A model generated the notes under the pieces. It was not told the origin of the DNA and ran no database searches. It saw only the letters and a list, made by a program, of their open reading frames with translations. A DNA stretch of 64,000 nt. Source: Aromatoleum toluvorans. Its GTDB lineage: Bacteria > Pseudomonadota > Gammaproteobacteria > Burkholderiales > Rhodocyclaceae. The stretch spans positions 18,261 to 82,260 of the forward strand of contig NZ_WTVN01000023.1 in NCBI RefSeq assembly GCF_012910905.1, written 5' to 3'. The translations under genes and the position numbers were made by a program. Within the stretch, counting starts at the first letter, position 1. Each line of letters opens with the position of its first letter. Of the stretch, positions 8,052 through 17,496 are shown in pieces.

Positions 8052-9250
8052 TCCCGCGGCGGCGCATTCCGCTGGAGTGGGCGGATCTCGCGGACGCGTT
8101 GCGCGCGCTCGGGGGTTCGGCCGATGCCGCCGCGCAGGTCGCGGCCTTCGAACGCGCGTTCTCGGCCGAAGTCGGTGTGCCGCATGCGATTGCCACGGCG
8201 AGCGGCCGCGACGCGCTCGGCCTGATCCTCGACGGCATGGGACTGGGCGCGGGCGACGAGCTGGTGATCCCCGCCTACACGCTGGGCGAGCTGGTGCCGC
8301 TGGTGCAGGCGCGCGGCATCGTGCCGGTGCCGGCGGATGTCGATCCCGACACCTTCAACATGACGGCCGACAGCGTCGCGGCGCGTATCGGACCGCGCAC
8401 GCGGGCGATTTTCGTCGTGCATCTGCTCGGCGCGCCGTGCGACATCCGCGGCATCTGCGCGCTGGCGGACGCGCGCGGCATCCCGGTGATCGAGGATTGC
8501 GCGCATGCGTTCGGCGCGCGCATCGATGGTCGCCCGGCCGGGAGCTTCGGCCGCGCGGCGCTCTTCAGCCTGGAGGCGACGAAGGCGGTCGCAGCCTTCG
8601 GCGGCGGGATCCTGGCGACGGCGGACGACGGGCTGGCCGCGGCGGTGCGGGCGCGGGTCGCGGGCCGCGCGCGGCGCGAATGGCCGGCGGTGCGCAAGAT
8701 GCTGCTGAAATGCGTCGAGGAGTTCGCGGTGCGCAGTCCGGCGTACGCGATCGCCGCGCGCCTGATGTTCTCGCCGCGCAGCGCGGGCGGCTTCGACCGC
8801 CTGTACCGCCAGGCGCATGACCGGGTGCGCAGCCGCGCGGCGGCGTTCAGCGGCTTCCAGGCGCGGCTGGGGCTGCGCCGGCTCGCCCGCTCGGCCGCGC
8901 GCCAGCAGCGCCTCAATGCGCAGTGGGAGACGCTTGCGCGCAGCCTGCCGTCGCGCTTCCGCGTGCAGCGGCGCAGTGAGTGCGGCGAACCGGCCTTCTA
9001 TAATTTCGTTGCGCGCTTCGACGGCGACATCGCCGCCTTGCGCGCCGCGGCGCAGCGCCGCGGGCTCGATCTGGGTATCGGCGGCGAAGTGATGGACGAC
9101 ACGGCGGCGATGCTCGGTTTTGCCGACTGCCCCGGCGCGGCGGCCGCGGCGGCGCAGGCGGTGCTGATTCCCTTGTACGACGGCCTGTCGGAACGGCGGT
9201 TGCGGCGGACGGTCGATATTCTCCACCGGCTCGCGGAGGAGCTCGAATGA
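8048..9250 (+). CDS. DegT/DnrJ/EryC1/StrS-family PLP aminotransferase
   Basis: 400 aa from a GTG start (8048) that overlaps the previous stop as GTGA. Fold type I features are clear: AIATASGRDALGLIL near the N-terminus, GDELVIPAYTLGELV, VIEDCAHAFGA, and the PLP-lysine region SLEATKAVAAFGGG. Family members aminate keto-sugars, or in a few cases dehydrate or reduce them, for surface glycans and secondary metabolites. The usual G-E-G-G after the lysine is here FGGG, a modest departure. It is coupled to a GT9 transferase before it and a radical SAM protein after it (ATGA overlap), which points to one enzyme pathway acting on a sugar or lipid head group. Confidence 0.82.
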   Translation: MIPRRRIPLEWADLADALRALGGSADAAAQVAAFERAFSAEVGVPHAIATASGRDALGLILDGMGLGAGDELVIPAYTLGELVPLVQARGIVPVPADVDPDTFNMTADSVAARIGPRTRAIFVVHLLGAPCDIRGICALADARGIPVIEDCAHAFGARIDGRPAGSFGRAALFSLEATKAVAAFGGGILATADDGLAAAVRARVAGRARREWPAVRKMLLKCVEEFAVRSPAYAIAARLMFSPRSAGGFDRLYRQAHDRVRSRAAAFSGFQARLGLRRLARSAARQQRLNAQWETLARSLPSRFRVQRRSECGEPAFYNFVARFDGDIAALRAAAQRRGLDLGIGGEVMDDTAAMLGFADCPGAAAAAAQAVLIPLYDGLSERRLRRTVDILHRLAEELE

Positions 9251-10665
9251 GTGACGTGCATCCGGTTGTCGTGCTGCGCATCGACCGCGAGGCGAGGCGT
9301 CATACCGGCCATCCGCGCCATCTGCATCCGGCGCTCGACCTGAAATACGTGCAGGCCCGGCTGGAGTCGGCGCTGAAGGTCCCGGTGCCGCTGCTCGACG
9401 GCTGGCTGGCGGACTTCTCCGTTGCGGCCTTCGTCGCGCAGGCGTTGGCGCTGCGGCCGCGCGTCGCGGTGATCCGCGCCGTGACCTGGTGCCTCGAGGA
9501 GTCGGTGCAGGTGGCGGCGGCGCTGCGTGCGGCAGGCATCGTCACGATTGCGGTCGGCCAGCAGGTGCAGCACGTCGCGCGCACGGGTTTCGCCGGCTGG
9601 GACGAGGCCTACGACCTCGCCATCGCGGGCGAGCCGGAGGAGGCGGCGCCCCGCCTTGTGCTGCGGGTGCTGGCGGGCGCAGACGTGGCGGCCCTGCGGG
9701 ACGAATCCCGGCAGCGCATCGCGAGCGGCGCAATCGCCCTCGTCGCGGCGCCGGACGTGTTGCCGTGGCCGCAGGTTGCGCGCGAGGAGCTGACGGCCTA
9801 CGCCTTTCCGTTCCCGGTGCGCGGGCGCCCGGTGTCGCGCTGGGCTTACGTGCTGACGGCGTGGGGATGCCCGCGTCCCTGCCGCCACTGCACGGCGATC
9901 GTGCGCAAGAGCGTCGGGCGGGACCTGCGCGTGCGCACCGTCGACGCGGTCGTCGACGAGGTGCTTGCGCTGAAGGACGCGGGCGCGCAGGCGATCGCCT
10001 TCGAGGACGATTCCCTGCTGGTGCATCGCGGCCGCTTCCTGCAGTTGGCCGATACGCTGGTGCGGCGCGGGGTGGCGCTGCCGTGGATGGCGAACGCGCG
10101 TCCCGACGAACTCGACGCCGAACGCGTCGCCGCGGCGTCCGAGGCCGGCGCGGTGTTGCTCAAGGTGGGGGTCGATAGCGGTTCGGCGCGCCTGATCGAG
10201 CGTCTGGGCAAGACAGCCGACGGCGCGGGCTGGATCGCGGCGACCGAGTCGGCGTTCGAACGCCTCGACCGCGCGGGTATCGGCTCGGTGGCGCTGTTCA
10301 TGGTCGGCATGCCGGACGAGACCGAGGAGGACGCGGAGGACACGCTCGCGCTGGCGCGGCGCATCCGCCCCGACTACCTGCAGATGCAGATCTACCGTCC
10401 GTATCCGGACGTGCCCCTGTGGGGAGAACTGCCCCGGCAGGTGCGCACGCATGGCGCGGACTACCATTACCTCGCGTCGGCGAGCAGCTGCAGCCGCATC
10501 CCGCCGGCGGCGGTGGCCGCCTTGCAGCGACGCTTCTATCGGACCTTCTATCTGCGCCCGGGCTTCGTCGCGCGGCATCTCGCGCGCCACTGGCGGCACT
10601 ACCTGTCGAGCGCCGGACTGGCGCGCGCGCCCGGCGCGCTCGCCTATCTGCTGCGCGGCGCCTGA
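9247..10665 (+). CDS. Radical SAM protein with B12-binding-like N-terminal region
   Basis: 472 aa. The central CPRPCRHC (CxxxCxxC) binds the 4Fe-4S cluster of radical SAM enzymes, and VDSGSARLIERLGK and FMVGMPDETEEDAEDTL follow as in the Elp3/MiaB-like B12-radical SAM group. The first 190 residues resemble a cobalamin-binding fold (RPRVAVIRAVTWCLEESVQVAAALRAAG then TIAVGQQVQH) but lack an obvious DxHxxG motif, so cobalamin binding is uncertain. ATG 9247 overlaps the previous stop (ATGA). It is the last gene of the GT9-aminotransferase-radical SAM unit. This is the second radical SAM protein of the window, the other being at 1-593. Substrate unknown. Confidence 0.78.
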   Translation: MSDVHPVVVLRIDREARRHTGHPRHLHPALDLKYVQARLESALKVPVPLLDGWLADFSVAAFVAQALALRPRVAVIRAVTWCLEESVQVAAALRAAGIVTIAVGQQVQHVARTGFAGWDEAYDLAIAGEPEEAAPRLVLRVLAGADVAALRDESRQRIASGAIALVAAPDVLPWPQVAREELTAYAFPFPVRGRPVSRWAYVLTAWGCPRPCRHCTAIVRKSVGRDLRVRTVDAVVDEVLALKDAGAQAIAFEDDSLLVHRGRFLQLADTLVRRGVALPWMANARPDELDAERVAAASEAGAVLLKVGVDSGSARLIERLGKTADGAGWIAATESAFERLDRAGIGSVALFMVGMPDETEEDAEDTLALARRIRPDYLQMQIYRPYPDVPLWGELPRQVRTHGADYHYLASASSCSRIPPAAVAALQRRFYRTFYLRPGFVARHLARHWRHYLSSAGLARAPGALAYLLRGA

Positions 10666-10696
10666 GCCCGGCGCGCGGCCGGGCCCGGGCGGGGGG

Positions 10697-11053
10697 TCAG
10701 TGGCCCGAGCAGCCGCAGCCGCCGCCACCGCCGCCGCAGCCACCGCCCTGGCGGGCCGGTGCCTGTGCCTGCGCCGGCGTCGATTCGGCGTCGCGCGGCT
10801 GCAGCTGGATGCGGAAGTCGATGACGATGTTGCCCGGTTCGCGCGCGACGTACTCGATCGCGACCTGCGCGCCGTAGCGCTGCTGGATCTGGCCGAGCAG
10901 CGGCAGGGGGTCGTGATCGTTCACGAAGCGCATCGTCTCGCCGTCCTCAAGCGATTCGAGGGCGCCGAAGATCGCGGCGTGGCGGAAGCGTTTGGCGACG
11001 CCGCGGGCGTCGAAGGGAAAGATCGCGTTGTCGAACATGGGAAGGTCGCTCAT
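10697..11053 (-). CDS. DUF2249 protein with Cys/Gly-rich C-terminal tail
   Basis: 118 aa. Residues 1-80 fit the DUF2249 family, a small alpha/beta domain related to TusA-type folds (FDARGVAKRFRHAAIFGALESLEDGETMRFVNDHDPLPLLGQI, then GNIVIDFRIQL). DUF2249 genes often sit with haemerythrin, nitrite or NO-respiration genes; their function is not known. The tail is unusual: after an Ala/Pro linker it ends in three Cys among Gly (CGGGGGGCGC) plus a final His, a possible metal or thiol site. An FNR-like site with correct class II spacing lies upstream, which agrees with an anaerobic role. It converges on the radical SAM gene, 31 bp apart. Confidence 0.7.
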   Translation of the reverse strand: MSDLPMFDNAIFPFDARGVAKRFRHAAIFGALESLEDGETMRFVNDHDPLPLLGQIQQRYGAQVAIEYVAREPGNIVIDFRIQLQPRDAESTPAQAQAPARQGGGCGGGGGGCGCSGH

Positions 11054-11383
11054 GGCTGGGGTCTCCGGGGTGGGCGGTCAAATGGGGACCGCAGGGTGCC
11101 GATCGTAGGCGGCGCACATGCCCCGCGCCTTGAGCCAGAACAAGAATCGGACCGCGTCGCACGACCCGGGAGCGCCGAATTGTTTCTTTTGGTGATATGA
11201 CAATGTGCAGGTTCCGGGCGCCTGTGCTATCTTTCGGTAAAACAAGAACATATTCGAGATACGAGGATGAAGGAGCTTGGTCACCGTTCCGCCGGGGACT
11301 GCGGCCGGGATGTGGCCGTGACGACTGCCGTGCACGCAGGGCGCGGAGCGGTCCTGTCGAGGTGGGCATGAGCCGGGCGGTCG
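11054..11383. other. Divergent intergenic region, DUF2249 / PAS-GGDEF-EAL
   Basis: 330 bp without a convincing gene. The left part carries the FNR-like promoter of the DUF2249 gene. The middle is A/T-rich (11175-11260) and would suit the promoter of the rightward gene, but I cannot fix a -35/-10 pair. A sequence near 11170-11195 looks FNR-like at first sight but the half-sites are badly spaced. Confidence 0.5.
11102..11143 (-). promoter_or_regulatory. FNR-type class II promoter of the DUF2249 gene
   Basis: TTGAGCCAGAACAA (11130-11143) matches the FNR consensus at 8/10. The -10 expected from its position was found where predicted: TACGAT on the minus strand (11107 to 11102), 34.5 bp from the box centre. 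Predicted start near 11095. Confidence 0.4.
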
Positions 11384-14300
11384 ATGCGCGCTGACCCGTC
11401 CGCGGCAGCCCGCGAGCCGGGCGAGGCCCCGCCCGCGCGGAAAGGCATGCGGCTGGGCCTGCGCGGGCGCTATACGCTGTATGGCGCGGCGCTGACAACG
11501 CTCGTCGTCGTGGTGATGACGGCCTCGTCGTACTTCAACGCGCGCACGCTCGCGCACGGCATCGCCGAGGGGCACCTCGCGCAGATCGCCGCCTCCGTGT
11601 CGGAACGCATCGAACGGACCCTGGACCTCGCGCATCGCGAACTGGCGGCCCTGGCGGAACAGCCGCTGCTGTCGAACGCCCTGCTCGATTCACAGGGGCG
11701 CGACACCTACCTGAGACCTTACCTCGCCCGGCATGCCTTGCCGGTCTCCATCGACTACAACCTGGTCCTGACCGACTACCGCGGCGAACCCGTCGCCGCC
11801 CGCAAGGGGCCGCGCAGCTACCGCAGCGAGGCCTGGCTGGCGGAGCGGGTGCTGCGCGGCGAGACGTATGCGGCCATCGACCGGCGCGGCACTGATGCGA
11901 TCCTGCGCATCGCCGTGCCGATCCTGTTCAGCGCCACCGGCACGTTCGAGGGCGCACTGGTGTTCGAGGCCAATCTCAGCCAATGGCTGCTCGGTGCCGG
12001 CTCGCCCTTCGATCTGCAGGACGACGGCGTGATCGGCGTGGAGCTGGCCGCCGGGGGCACTCCGCTCGTGAAACGCGCCTTTCCCGGCGAATCGACGCGG
12101 CTGGTGTCGAGTTCGCGTACCGTCAAATCCGGGCCGCCGCTGTCCGAGCCGCTGCAGGTGAAGGTCAGCATGGACGCCGAGGTGTTCGAGCAGCCGATCG
12201 AGTCCCTGCTGATCGAGCATGTGGGGTGGGGCCTGATCGCGATCCTGCTGGTCGGGGCCGCCAACGGCGTGCTGGCGCGCGCGCAGACGCGCCGCATCGA
12301 GGAGCTGGCGCAGGAGGCGGGGGTGGTCGCGCTGACCGGGCTGTCGCGCCCGGGGTTCAGCCCGGGGCGCTTCGGCAACGACGAGGTCGGCGATCTCGCG
12401 GCCAGCATCGTGAGCCTGCTCGAGGTGCTGAAGGCGCACGAAAGCGAGCTGGAATCGCTGGTCGAGGAGCGCACCGCCGACCTCAACCGCGCGCAGGCGA
12501 TCGCGCACGTCGGCAGCTGGGTGTACCTGCCACGCGCGCGCAAGCTGGAACTGTCGGCCGAGGCACGCCGCCTCTTCGCGCTCGCCGCGGACCGGCCGCT
12601 GTCGTGGCAGATCCTGCTCGAGGCCGTGCACGTCGAGGACCGCGCCGCGGTGCGGCAGGCGTGGAAGCGGGTGATCGCGGGCGAAGCCTTCGACATCGAG
12701 CATCGCGTGGTGCTGGACGGCGAGGTCCGCTGGGTGCGCGAGATCGCCGAACGCATCCGGCTGCCGGGCGAGCCGCTGCGCTGCGTCGGCACGGTCGAGG
12801 ACATCACCGTGCGGCGTCTGACCGAGGCGCGCATGCGCGAGGCGATGGTCGTGTTCTCGGCATCGAGCCAGGGGATCATGACGATGGATGCCGAAGGCAC
12901 GATCACGTCGGTGAATCCCGCCTTTTGCCGCATCACCGGGTATTCGGCCAAGGAGGTGATCGGCCGCCAGTCCACCGTCTTCCGCTCCGAACGTCAGGAA
13001 GATGCCTTCCACGAGGCGATGTGGTCGGCGCTGCGGAGCGTCGGCGAGTGGGAGGGCGAGATCTGGAACCGGCGCCGCAGCGGCGAGAGCTACCCGCAGT
13101 GGCTCACGATGTCGGCGGTGCGCGGCGAGGGGGGCGACATCGTCGAATACGTCGCGCTGTTCAGCGACATCACCGAGCGCAAGCAGCACGAGGACGAGAT
13201 CTGGCGCCAGGCGAACTTCGATGCGCTGACCGGGCTCGCGAACCGCAGCCTGCTGTACGACCGCCTCGACCGCGCGCTGGCGCAGGCACGGCGCAAGGGC
13301 TGCAGGGCGGGGCTGCTGTTCCTCGATCTCGATGGCTTCAAGTGGGTGAACGACACGCTCGGCCACGACGTCGGCGACGAGCTGCTGGTCGAGGTCGCGC
13401 GCCGCCTGCAAGGCTGCGTGCGCGAGCAGGACACGGTGGCGCGCCTGGGCGGCGACGAGTTCACGATCGTCGTCGGCGAACTGCGGGACACCGAGGACCT
13501 GCGCACGGTGGGCGACAAGGTGCTGGGGGTGCTGGCCGAGCCGATCGTGCTCGCGGGCTCGCGCCACCAGATCTCGGGGAGCATGGGCATCACGGTGTAC
13601 CCGGACGACGGCGAGGACGTGCAGAGCCTGCTGCGCAACGCCGACATCGCGATGTACAAATCCAAGCAGAACGGCAAGAACCGCTTCCACTTCTACGCGC
13701 GCGAGATGCAGTCCGACGCGCTCAAGCGCATGCAGATCGAGGCGGACCTGCGCGCGGCGCTCGCGCAGAGCGAGTTCACCCTCGAATACCAGCCCATCGT
13801 CGCGGCCGACAGCGGCGAACTGTTCGGCGCCGAGGCGCTGATCCGCTGGCTGCATCCCGAGCGCGGAGCGGTGGCGCCCGCCGATTTCGTGCCGGTGGCG
13901 GAGGACAGCGGCCTGATCGTGCCGATCGGGACCTGGGTGCTGCGCGAGGCGGTGCGCCAGATGCACGAATGGAACCAGCGCGGCCATGTCCTGCCGCATC
14001 TGGCCGTGAACGTGTCGGGCGTGCAGTTCCGCGATCCGGCGCTGCCTGCGCTGATCGCGGACGTGCTGGACGATCATGCCGTGGCGTCGGGCGCGCTGAC
14101 GCTGGAAATCTGCGAGTCGGTGATGGTCGATGCGAACAGCGCCACCGAGATGCGCATGCGCGCACTGAAGGAGCTGGGTGTCGACTATTCGCTGGACGAC
14201 TTCGGCACGGGCTTCTCGTCGCTGTCCTACCTGAAGCGCTTCCCGGTCGATATCGTGAAGATCGACCGCAGCTTCGTGCGCGACTGTCCCGACGACCGCA

Positions 14301-14524
14301 GCGACGCGCACCTGGTCGAGGCGATCATCAACATGGCGCACAGCCTCGACCTCAAGGTCGTCGCCGAGGGCGTCGAGACGCAGGCGCAGGCGGATTTCCT
14401 GCGCGAGCTGGAGTGCGACTACCTGCAGGGCTACCTGATCTCGCGGCCCTTGCGTGCGGAGGCCTTCGAGGCGCTGCTGGCGCCGGGCCGCGGCTTCCGG
14501 GGCGAGCTCGCGATGGCGGGGTGA
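11384..14524 (+). CDS. Membrane sensor with periplasmic domain, two PAS domains, GGDEF and EAL
   Basis: 1046 aa. A transmembrane helix near residues 32-50 and another near 279-297 enclose a periplasmic sensor of about 230 residues. Two PAS domains follow (about 385-490 and 490-605, with ITSVNPAFCRITGYSAKEVIG in the second). The GGDEF domain has an intact GGDEF at 689-693 and an RxxD site five residues earlier. The EAL domain keeps E817-A-L, the NVSG and EICES elements, DDFGTG, VKIDRSF and AEGVET, so both c-di-GMP synthesis and breakdown are possible; such hybrids usually show one net activity. A second start at 11447, with GGAAAGG before it, would drop 21 residues of Pro/Ala leader and is also plausible. 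Sensor ligand unknown. Confidence 0.85.
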   Translation: MRADPSAAAREPGEAPPARKGMRLGLRGRYTLYGAALTTLVVVVMTASSYFNARTLAHGIAEGHLAQIAASVSERIERTLDLAHRELAALAEQPLLSNALLDSQGRDTYLRPYLARHALPVSIDYNLVLTDYRGEPVAARKGPRSYRSEAWLAERVLRGETYAAIDRRGTDAILRIAVPILFSATGTFEGALVFEANLSQWLLGAGSPFDLQDDGVIGVELAAGGTPLVKRAFPGESTRLVSSSRTVKSGPPLSEPLQVKVSMDAEVFEQPIESLLIEHVGWGLIAILLVGAANGVLARAQTRRIEELAQEAGVVALTGLSRPGFSPGRFGNDEVGDLAASIVSLLEVLKAHESELESLVEERTADLNRAQAIAHVGSWVYLPRARKLELSAEARRLFALAADRPLSWQILLEAVHVEDRAAVRQAWKRVIAGEAFDIEHRVVLDGEVRWVREIAERIRLPGEPLRCVGTVEDITVRRLTEARMREAMVVFSASSQGIMTMDAEGTITSVNPAFCRITGYSAKEVIGRQSTVFRSERQEDAFHEAMWSALRSVGEWEGEIWNRRRSGESYPQWLTMSAVRGEGGDIVEYVALFSDITERKQHEDEIWRQANFDALTGLANRSLLYDRLDRALAQARRKGCRAGLLFLDLDGFKWVNDTLGHDVGDELLVEVARRLQGCVREQDTVARLGGDEFTIVVGELRDTEDLRTVGDKVLGVLAEPIVLAGSRHQISGSMGITVYPDDGEDVQSLLRNADIAMYKSKQNGKNRFHFYAREMQSDALKRMQIEADLRAALAQSEFTLEYQPIVAADSGELFGAEALIRWLHPERGAVAPADFVPVAEDSGLIVPIGTWVLREAVRQMHEWNQRGHVLPHLAVNVSGVQFRDPALPALIADVLDDHAVASGALTLEICESVMVDANSATEMRMRALKELGVDYSLDDFGTGFSSLSYLKRFPVDIVKIDRSFVRDCPDDRSDAHLVEAIINMAHSLDLKVVAEGVETQAQADFLRELECDYLQGYLISRPLRAEAFEALLAPGRGFRGELAMAG

Positions 14525-14534
14525 GGGCGCGGCG

Positions 14535-15596
14535 TCAGCCGGTGTATTCGAAGCGCACGCGCTTGACGTTGCACAGCAGCTCGTAGGCGATCGTGTGCGC
14601 GGCCTCGGCGATGCGATTGACCGGGACGTTGTTGCCCCACAGTTCGACGCGGCTGCCCAGCCGTGCCTCGGGCAGGTCGGTGATGTCGACGGTGAGCATG
14701 TCCATCGACACGCGGCCGATCAGGCGCGTGCGGATGCCGTCGACGGCGACCGGCGTACCGTCGGGCACCGTGCGCGGGTAGCCGTCGGCGTAGCCCATCG
14801 CGACGAGGCCCACGCGCGTCGGGCGCTCGGCATGGAAGCGTGCGCCGTAGCCGAGCGGTGCGCCCTCGGGAATCTCGCGGATGGCCATGATCGCGCTTTC
14901 GAGCGTCATCACCGGGCGCAGGCCGTTCGGTTCGCCCGGCATGGGGTCGGCGCCGTACAGCAGGATGCCCGGGCGCGCCCAGTCGCGGTGCGCATCGGGC
15001 CAGCCGAGGATCGCACCGGAGTTGGCGAGGCTGCGGGGGCCCGGCAGGTCGCGCGTCGCGGCGTCGAAGGCGGCGACCTGCTCGGAGGTCGCGAGCACGT
15101 GCGGTTCGTCGGCGCACGCGAAGTGGGTCATCAGCGTGATGCTGCCGACCCGGCCGTTGTCCTTGAGGCGCTGCCACGCGGCGCGCAGTTCGTGCGGCAG
15201 GAAGCCGGCGCGGTTCATGCCGCTATTGACCTTGAGCCACACGTCGAGTGGCAGTGCGGGCTTGGCGTGGTCGATGATGCGGATCTGCTCGGCGTGGTGG
15301 ACGACCATCCACAGGTCGTGACGCACGACGGCGTCGAGTTCGTCGGCGTCGAAGATGCCTTCGAGCAGCAGGATCGGTTGTTCGATGCCGGCCTCGCGCA
15401 GCTCCAGCGCTTCCTCGAGGAAGGCGACGGCGAAACCGTCAACCTCGGGGGCGAGGGCGCGCGCGCATTCGACGGCGCCGTGGCCGTAAGCGTTGGCCTT
15501 GACGACGGCGAGGGCCCGGCCGCCGTGGCGGCCGCGCGCGAGGCGGTAGTTGTGACGCAGGGCGTCGAGGTCGATCAGGGCGCGGGAGGGTCTCAT
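14535..15596 (-). CDS. alr: Alanine racemase
   Basis: 353 aa, the normal length for fold type III alanine racemases. The PLP lysine lies in [11 protein letters not shown] (residues about 30-40). The substrate-side motif [10 protein letters not shown] and the YGAD segment of the C-terminal domain are present. It interconverts L- and D-alanine. Its start overlaps the end of dadA by 4 bp, so the two form a dadA-dadX type catabolic operon feeding D-alanine to the dehydrogenase; a housekeeping role in cell-wall supply is also possible if no other copy exists. Confidence 0.93.
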   Translation of the reverse strand: MRPSRALIDLDALRHNYRLARGRHGGRALAVVKANAYGHGAVECARALAPEVDGFAVAFLEEALELREAGIEQPILLLEGIFDADELDAVVRHDLWMVVHHAEQIRIIDHAKPALPLDVWLKVNSGMNRAGFLPHELRAAWQRLKDNGRVGSITLMTHFACADEPHVLATSEQVAAFDAATRDLPGPRSLANSGAILGWPDAHRDWARPGILLYGADPMPGEPNGLRPVMTLESAIMAIREIPEGAPLGYGARFHAERPTRVGLVAMGYADGYPRTVPDGTPVAVDGIRTRLIGRVSMDMLTVDITDLPEARLGSRVELWGNNVPVNRIAEAAHTIAYELLCNVKRVRFEYTG

Positions 15597-16894
15597 GCGA
15601 CGGGAGAGAGGTTAAGGCCTTGGGAGCGGGAAGCCGCTACTTTGCCATAACGCGCGAGTCCCAGATCGCGATGACGGATCGCCGGCTGCTTGCCGGTGAC
15701 CAGATCGGCCATCAGTTGCCCGGAGCCGCAGGCCATCGTCCAGCCCAGGGTGCCGTGGCCGGTGTTGAGGTAGAGCTGGGGATAGGCAGTTTCGCCGACG
15801 ATCGGGGTGCCGTCCGGCGTCATCGGACGCAGGCCGGTCCAGAATTCCGCGGCGGGCAGGTCGCCGCCGCCGGGGAAGAGGTCGCCGACGACCATTTCCA
15901 GCGTGGCGCGGCGGCGCGGGTTGAGCGAGAGGTCGAAGCCAGCGAGCTCGGCCATGCCGCCGACGCGGATGCGGTCGTCGAAGCGGGTGATCGCGATCTT
16001 GTAGGTCTCGTCGAGCACCGTGGACACCGGCGCCTTCGCGGCGTCGACGAGCGGCACCGTGAGCGAGTAGCCCTTCAGCGGATACACCGGCAGGTCGAGG
16101 CCCAGCGGCTTGAGCATCTGGCGCGAATAGCTGCCGAGCGCGAGCACGTAGCGGTCGGCCGCGAGCACCTCGTCGCCGACCTGCACGCCGATGACGTCGC
16201 CGCCGCCCGTCAGCACCTCGCGGATGTCCTGGCCGAAGCGGAACTCGACGCCCAGCGCGCGCGCCTTCTCGGCGAGCCGCGTGGTGAACAGCTGGCAGTC
16301 GCCGGTCTCGTCGTTGGGCAGGCGCAGGCCGCCGGCGAGCTTGTCGCGCACCGCGGCCAGCGCCGGTTCGGCGCCGGCGAGCGCGTCGCGGTCGAGCATC
16401 TCGAAGGGCACGCCGCATTCCTGCAGCACCTCGATGTCACGCGCCGCGGCATCGACCTGGGCCTGGCTGCGGAAGAGCTGCACGGTGCCGCGCGTGCGTT
16501 CCTCGTAGCTGATGCCGGTGTCGGCGCGCAGGTCGCGCAGCACGTCGCGGCTGTACTCGGACAGGCGCATCATGCGCTCCTTGTTCACGGCATACCGGTC
16601 GGCGGTGCAGTTCCTCAGCATCTCGGCCATCCAGCGCAGCTGGAAGAGGCTGCCGTCGGCGCGGATCGCGAGCGGCGCGTGGCGCTGGAACAGCCACTTG
16701 ATCGCCTTCAGCGGGATGCCCGGCGCAGCCCACGGGGTCGAGTAGCCGGGCGAGACCTGGCCGGCGTTGGCGTAGCTGGTCTCGAGCGCCGGGGCGGGCT
16801 GGCGGTCGATGACCGTGACCTGGGCGCCGCTGCGGGCGAGGTAGTAGGCGGTGGTGGTGCCGACGACGCCACTGCCGAGGACGAGAACGCGCAT
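15593..16894 (-). CDS. dadA: D-amino acid dehydrogenase small subunit
   Basis: 433 aa FAD-dependent oxidoreductase. The N-terminal dinucleotide motif [18 protein letters not shown] is followed by [30 protein letters not shown], a signature of DadA, and the C-terminus holds the [16 protein letters not shown] motif. It oxidises D-amino acids, chiefly D-alanine, to 2-oxo acids and ammonia and passes electrons to the membrane quinone pool. It is the first gene of the unit with alr, diverging from the Lrp-type regulator 134 bp away. GTGAAATT-type inverted repeats between them are probable operators. Confidence 0.94.
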   Translation of the reverse strand: MRVLVLGSGVVGTTTAYYLARSGAQVTVIDRQPAPALETSYANAGQVSPGYSTPWAAPGIPLKAIKWLFQRHAPLAIRADGSLFQLRWMAEMLRNCTADRYAVNKERMMRLSEYSRDVLRDLRADTGISYEERTRGTVQLFRSQAQVDAAARDIEVLQECGVPFEMLDRDALAGAEPALAAVRDKLAGGLRLPNDETGDCQLFTTRLAEKARALGVEFRFGQDIREVLTGGGDVIGVQVGDEVLAADRYVLALGSYSRQMLKPLGLDLPVYPLKGYSLTVPLVDAAKAPVSTVLDETYKIAITRFDDRIRVGGMAELAGFDLSLNPRRRATLEMVVGDLFPGGGDLPAAEFWTGLRPMTPDGTPIVGETAYPQLYLNTGHGTLGWTMACGSGQLMADLVTGKQPAIRHRDLGLARYGKVAASRSQGLNLSPVA

Positions 16895-16951
16895 GACTGT
16901 CTCCGTGACTTTCGATTCATTGAATATCGCCAGTCTATTGATGGTTTAGTA

Positions 16952-16993
16952 GTGAAATTCACTTAAGTGGCTGCGCGATGAAGTGAATTTATG
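16952..16993. promoter_or_regulatory. Probable Lrp-type operator between dadA and its regulator
   Basis: The palindrome GTGAAATTCAC (16952-16962) is followed 30 bp downstream by the related half-site GTGAATTT (16983-16990); both share GTGAAWTT. Repeated A/T-centred half-sites suit an Lrp/AsnC octamer that would bridge the divergent dadA and regulator promoters. Confidence 0.5.
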
Positions 16994-17028
16994 TATGTTT
17001 GGGCGGTGATTTCCTTCGGAACAGTGAA

Positions 17029-17493
17029 ATGCGCGAACTCGACCGCATCGACCGCAAGATCCTCGATCTGCTGCAGAAGGACGGCCGGATTTCGATGACC
17101 GATCTGGCGGCGAAGATCGGCCTGTCGGCGACCCCCTGCACCGAGCGCGTGCGGCGCCTGGAGCGCGAGGGGGTGATCACCGGCTACCACGCGCACGTGA
17201 ACCCGCACGCGCTGGGCAAGAACCTGCTGGTGTTCGTCGAGATCAAGCTGTCGGCGAAGTCCGGCGAGGTGTTCGACCGGGTGAAGAAGGAGCTGAGCTT
17301 CGTGCCCGAGGTGATGGAGTGTCACCTCGTGTCGGGCGACTTCGACTATCTGGTGAAGGCGCGCATCACCGAGATGGGCGAGTACCGGCGCCTGCTCGGG
17401 AACATCCTGCTCAAGCTGCCGTCGGCGGCGGAGTCGCGCAGCTACGTGGTGATGGAGGAGCTGAAGGAGACGCTGTACGTTCCCGCCGAATGA
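17029..17493 (+). CDS. Lrp/AsnC-family transcriptional regulator (dadA-alr operon)
   Basis: 154 aa. Residues 1-60 form the winged helix (LDRIDRKILDLLQKDGRISMTDLAAKIGLSATPCTERVRRLEREGVITGYH), and the rest is the RAM effector domain ending with the usual ESRSYVVMEELKE. ATG 17029 gives the standard family length; an upstream in-frame TTG would add ten residues with no family support. Divergent placement next to dadA-alr identifies it as the likely activator responding to alanine, by analogy with Lrp and DadR. Confidence 0.9.
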   Translation: MRELDRIDRKILDLLQKDGRISMTDLAAKIGLSATPCTERVRRLEREGVITGYHAHVNPHALGKNLLVFVEIKLSAKSGEVFDRVKKELSFVPEVMECHLVSGDFDYLVKARITEMGEYRRLLGNILLKLPSAAESRSYVVMEELKETLYVPAE

Positions 17494-17496
17494 GCG

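Noticed and set aside
11168..11196. Second FNR-like site (TTGTCATATCACCAA)
   Set aside because: The half-sites are off by one base in spacing and only partly match.
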